Shown here: positions 15,141-17,409 of the stretch, one piece after another | Layout of the letters: each line of letters opens with the position of its first letter | Position numbering within the stretch: position 1 is the stretch's first letter | Source of the DNA: JBICIG01 sp043101605 | GTDB taxonomy: Bacteria; Planctomycetota; Phycisphaerae; Phycisphaerales; UBA1924 | DNA length: 17,409 nucleotides | Direction of reading: 5' to 3' | NCBI GenBank assembly: GCA_043101605.1 | Contig: JBICIG010000074.1 | Location: forward strand, 1-17,409 | Position numbers and translations under genes: made by a program | Notes under the pieces: model-generated | Told to the model about the DNA's origin: nothing | Databases searched by the model: none | What the model saw: the letters and a program-made list of their open reading frames with translations, nothing else

Positions 15141-16768
15141 GCGAGCCGAACCCGATCGAGGGGCTCGAGCCGACGCCGGTGGCGGCGGAGACGACACGCC
15201 GGGCGGCTTCGGTGCAGCTCCGCCGGCAGGGCGAGGGGCAGCCCGAAGCGGGTCTGATGGACCCGGCGCACCAGTCGCTGGCCGACGCGCTGCGCATCAC
15301 GCTGCGCCTGGTGCAACTGACGATGCTGGTGCTGGCGGGGTTCTTCGTCTTCAGCGGGGCGCGGACGATCCGCGAGGGCGAGAGCGGCGTGAGGCTGCTC
15401 TTCGGCGAGGTGCAGGCCGAGGATCTCAAGCCCGGCTTCCAGTTCAGTTGGCCCTTCCCGATCGGCGACCTGATCAAGGTGCAGACGGGCAACCAGGTGA
15501 TGAACCTCGACACGGCGTTCTGGCCCTACCTGACCGAGCAGCAGCGGAGCATGCCGATCGAGCAGGTGACCGCGTCTTCGAGCCTCGACCCGGCGCGGGA
15601 CGGGTCGCTGATCACCGCCGACGGGAACCTGGTGCACGCGTCGTGGGTGGTGACCTACCGGCGACTGCCCGAGTCGGCGAGCAAGTATGTGCGCAACATC
15701 CGCCCGGACACCGAGGAGGACATCATCCGCTCGGCGGTGATGCGGGGCGTGGTGCACGCGGTAGCGCAGTACGACATCGACGAGGTGCTCAAGGAGGCGG
15801 GCGGCGGGACGGTCGCGGCGCAGGCGCGGGCGATCGCCCAGTCGCAGCTCGACCGGATCGAGGCCGGGATCGAGATCGAGAGCCTGGACCTCAACGGGAT
15901 CATGCCGCCGCTGAACGCGCGGAGCGCGTTCTACTCGGTGCAGGGCGCCGAAGCAACGGCGAGCAAGGCGCGTTCGGACGCGCGTTCCGAGGCCGAGCAA
16001 CTGCTGATCGACGCGGCGGGTCGCGTGTACCGTGAGCTGCTGGTGCTGATCGATGATTCGTTCGAGCCGGTGGTCAACCGGCACGAGGCCCGGCGCGACG
16101 CGTATCTGGAGCTGATCAACCAGGCGCACCAGCGGGGCGAGATCGACGAGGAGCAGATCGAGCAGCTCGCCGAGTTGGGCGACCGGGCCGAGTCGGCGAT
16201 CGCCGGCGTGCTGGACGCCGAGTCGCGTGGCGAGGACGCGTCGGCGCTGCGGGCGCAGCGCGACGAGTTGGTCGGGCGGATCGGGGAGATGCTGCCCGGG
16301 ACGGGCGACCTGCTGGCCGAGCGCGGTGAGCTTCGGCTCGAGCGTTCGCAGGTGCTGTCGTCGATCCACGAGATGATCGAGAGCGCGCGGGCGGGCGGCG
16401 AGGTGGCGAACCTGATCAACGAAGCGGAGCTGTACCGCGACGCGGAGGTGAGCCGGCGCCAGACGGACCTGGCGACCTACCAGGCGCGGCTGATCCAGTT
16501 CCGGCGGAACTCGCGGGTGACGCTGCACAACGACTGGGCCGACGCGCTGAGCGCGTTCATCAACCGGGAATCGGTGCAGGTGATGTTCGCCCCGCCCGAC
16601 ACGCAGTTGCTCGAGGTGATGATCAACGCCGATCCGGAGTACGCGCGTCGCCAGGAGCAGGCGGCCAAGCAGCGGATCCTCGAGGAGACGCGCGAGGAGC
16701 GCGAGGCTCAGCGGGCGCGTGAGCGGTACCGCACGAACACCAACGCGGTGGAGATGGACGGCGGCTGA
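15137..16768 (+). CDS. HflK-like SPFH (band 7) protein with helical insertion
   Basis: Product of 543 aa. The ATG overlaps the preceding stop (ATGA), so it is translationally coupled to the HflC-like gene. Residues 1-50 are a polar leader, as in HflK. A single membrane helix sits at about 57-75 (LVQLTMLVLAGFFVFSGA). The band 7 domain starts IREGESGVRLLFGEV and GFQFSWPFPIGDLIKVQ, with GNLVHASWVVTYRR and IEIESLDLNGIMPPLNARSAF inside, up to about 265. The Ala/Glu-rich helix (270-305) is then interrupted by about 120 residues of predicted helix (about 305-425, including GEIDEEQIEQLAELGDRAES and ALRAQRDELVGRIGEML) before the HflK-like sequence resumes at LINEAELYRDAEVSRRQTD. It ends VQVMFAPPDTQLLEVM and a basic/acidic tail. 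The expected role is a partner of the HflC-like protein in a membrane-anchored ring or cage. A similar extra segment appears in the first SPFH protein of this cluster. Confidence 0.91.
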   Translation: MSEPNPIEGLEPTPVAAETTRRAASVQLRRQGEGQPEAGLMDPAHQSLADALRITLRLVQLTMLVLAGFFVFSGARTIREGESGVRLLFGEVQAEDLKPGFQFSWPFPIGDLIKVQTGNQVMNLDTAFWPYLTEQQRSMPIEQVTASSSLDPARDGSLITADGNLVHASWVVTYRRLPESASKYVRNIRPDTEEDIIRSAVMRGVVHAVAQYDIDEVLKEAGGGTVAAQARAIAQSQLDRIEAGIEIESLDLNGIMPPLNARSAFYSVQGAEATASKARSDARSEAEQLLIDAAGRVYRELLVLIDDSFEPVVNRHEARRDAYLELINQAHQRGEIDEEQIEQLAELGDRAESAIAGVLDAESRGEDASALRAQRDELVGRIGEMLPGTGDLLAERGELRLERSQVLSSIHEMIESARAGGEVANLINEAELYRDAEVSRRQTDLATYQARLIQFRRNSRVTLHNDWADALSAFINRESVQVMFAPPDTQLLEVMINADPEYARRQEQAAKQRILEETREEREAQRARERYRTNTNAVEMDGG

Positions 16769-16869
16769 GCCCCTGTGACGGGATGGCTGATCGGACGGCC
16801 GATCGACCGGACGCGGGCACGAGCGGAGACGACGGCGCGAGCGGGGCGGCACGCCCGAAGACGAGAAGC

Positions 16870-17409
16870 ATGGCCGAACAATCCCCCCCAAGCCGAGCCG
16901 GGCAGCGACCGATCGTCGCGGCGCAGGCGCTGACGAAGGTGTTCAAGGACTTCTGGATGCGGCCGCGCGCCCGGGCGGTGGACCACATCACCTTCGAGAT
17001 CTGGCCGCGCGAGATCTTCGGGCTGCTGGGCCCGAACGGGTCGGGCAAGTCGACGACGATCAAGATGATCCTTGGGCTGCTCAAGCCGACCTCGGGGCGG
17101 CTGGCGGTGTTCGGGAAGCCCGCGACCGATGTCGAGATCAAGCGTCGGATCGGGTATCTGCCCGAGGAGTCGTATCTCTACGGGTTTCTCAACGCCCGCG
17201 AGACGCTGGAGTACTACGCCAAGCTGTTCGGGCTGTCGCGGCGGGACCGGATCCGCCGGATCGACGAGCTCATCGAGATGGTCGGGCTCGGGCGGGCGCA
17301 GTTCCGCCCGGTGCGTGAGTACTCCAAGGGCATGCAGCGCCGCATCGGGATCGCCCAGGCGCTCATCAACGACCCGGAGTTCCTGATCCTCGATGAGCCG
17401 ACGAGCGGG
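16870..17409 (+). CDS. ABC transporter ATP-binding protein, partial
   Basis: The first 180 codons are in the window and the gene runs off the right edge. Walker A is GPNGSGKST (residues 55-63), the Q-loop region reads IGYLPEESYLYGF, the signature is YSKGMQRR, and Walker B with the catalytic Glu is FLILDEPTSG at the very end. YLPEE in place of a Q-loop Gln is common in ATPases of ABC-2 exporters of the NatA/Gld type, so its partner is probably an ABC-2 permease, either beyond the edge or the one at 10088-11452. The start is uncertain: an in-frame ATG at 16783 lies only 14 nt after the SPFH stop and would add 29 residues, but codons there (AGA, CGA, GCA) are unlike this genome's usual choice and the family starts near PIVAAQALTKVF. 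Same direction as the three SPFH genes, so probably the fourth gene of that operon. Confidence 0.92.
   Translation, partial: MAEQSPPSRAGQRPIVAAQALTKVFKDFWMRPRARAVDHITFEIWPREIFGLLGPNGSGKSTTIKMILGLLKPTSGRLAVFGKPATDVEIKRRIGYLPEESYLYGFLNARETLEYYAKLFGLSRRDRIRRIDELIEMVGLGRAQFRPVREYSKGMQRRIGIAQALINDPEFLILDEPTSG

Noticed and set aside
14780..16891. A 703-codon minus-strand frame opposite the second and third SPFH genes
   Set aside because: Arg/Leu/His-rich with no domain or signal; antisense shadow.
1..17409. CRISPR array, insertion sequence, prophage or integrase next to the tRNA
   Set aside because: No regularly spaced direct repeats, transposase or integrase motifs were seen, and no duplicate of the tRNA 3' end was noticed that would mark an attachment site.

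Overview
The window is very GC-rich DNA with dense genes and a strong third-position GC bias. Long antisense reading frames in the GC-rich codons are a by-product of this bias. The gene set points to a planctomycete, most likely of class Phycisphaerae: GC-rich, with large secreted or lipid-anchored proteins of unknown function, a c-type haem-like motif in an otherwise unfamiliar secreted protein, a starch-synthase-like glycosyltransferase, and several SPFH (band 7) proteins. This placement is inference; no rRNA or other marker gene is present.

Region 1 (1-7244, all minus strand). Reading along the minus strand from high to low coordinates: a tRNA-Leu(GAG) with its own intrinsic terminator; a secreted S9-family prolyl-oligopeptidase-type peptidase with an intact Ser/Asp/His triad; a CheX-type phosphatase; a single-domain CheY-type receiver; a secreted or membrane-anchored protein with an unusual CX4CH motif; a large coiled-coil lipoprotein; and the first 47 codons of a protein that looks like a ferredoxin-NADP reductase family member. 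CheX and CheY are 32 bp apart and form a self-contained phospho-signal and phosphatase pair with no kinase, receptor or flagellar gene nearby.

Region 2 (7433-9493, plus strand). A small acidic hypothetical protein is followed by a GT4/GT5-like glycosyltransferase. A strong GC hairpin at 9561-9584 separates it from a convergent minus-strand unit.

Region 3 (9617-11452, minus strand). An ABC-2 type permease with a large extracytoplasmic domain, then a small single-pass membrane protein.

Region 4 (11927-17409, plus strand). This is the most interesting part. Three SPFH/band 7 genes lie in tandem: a 709-aa protein with about six extra membrane segments in front of the usual anchor plus SPFH domain, a 346-aa HflC-like protein, and a 543-aa HflK-like protein. 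They are tightly spaced (43 bp, then an ATGA overlap) and are followed by an ABC ATPase that runs off the window. The usual arrangement is a two-gene hflK-hflC pair. Here there is a third, polytopic subunit, an extra helical segment in two of the three proteins, and ABC transporter genes on both flanks. A hetero-oligomeric membrane SPFH assembly working with an ABC-2 exporter is a reasonable but untested hypothesis. The 474-bp divergent gap at 11453-11926 presumably holds the promoters for both directions.
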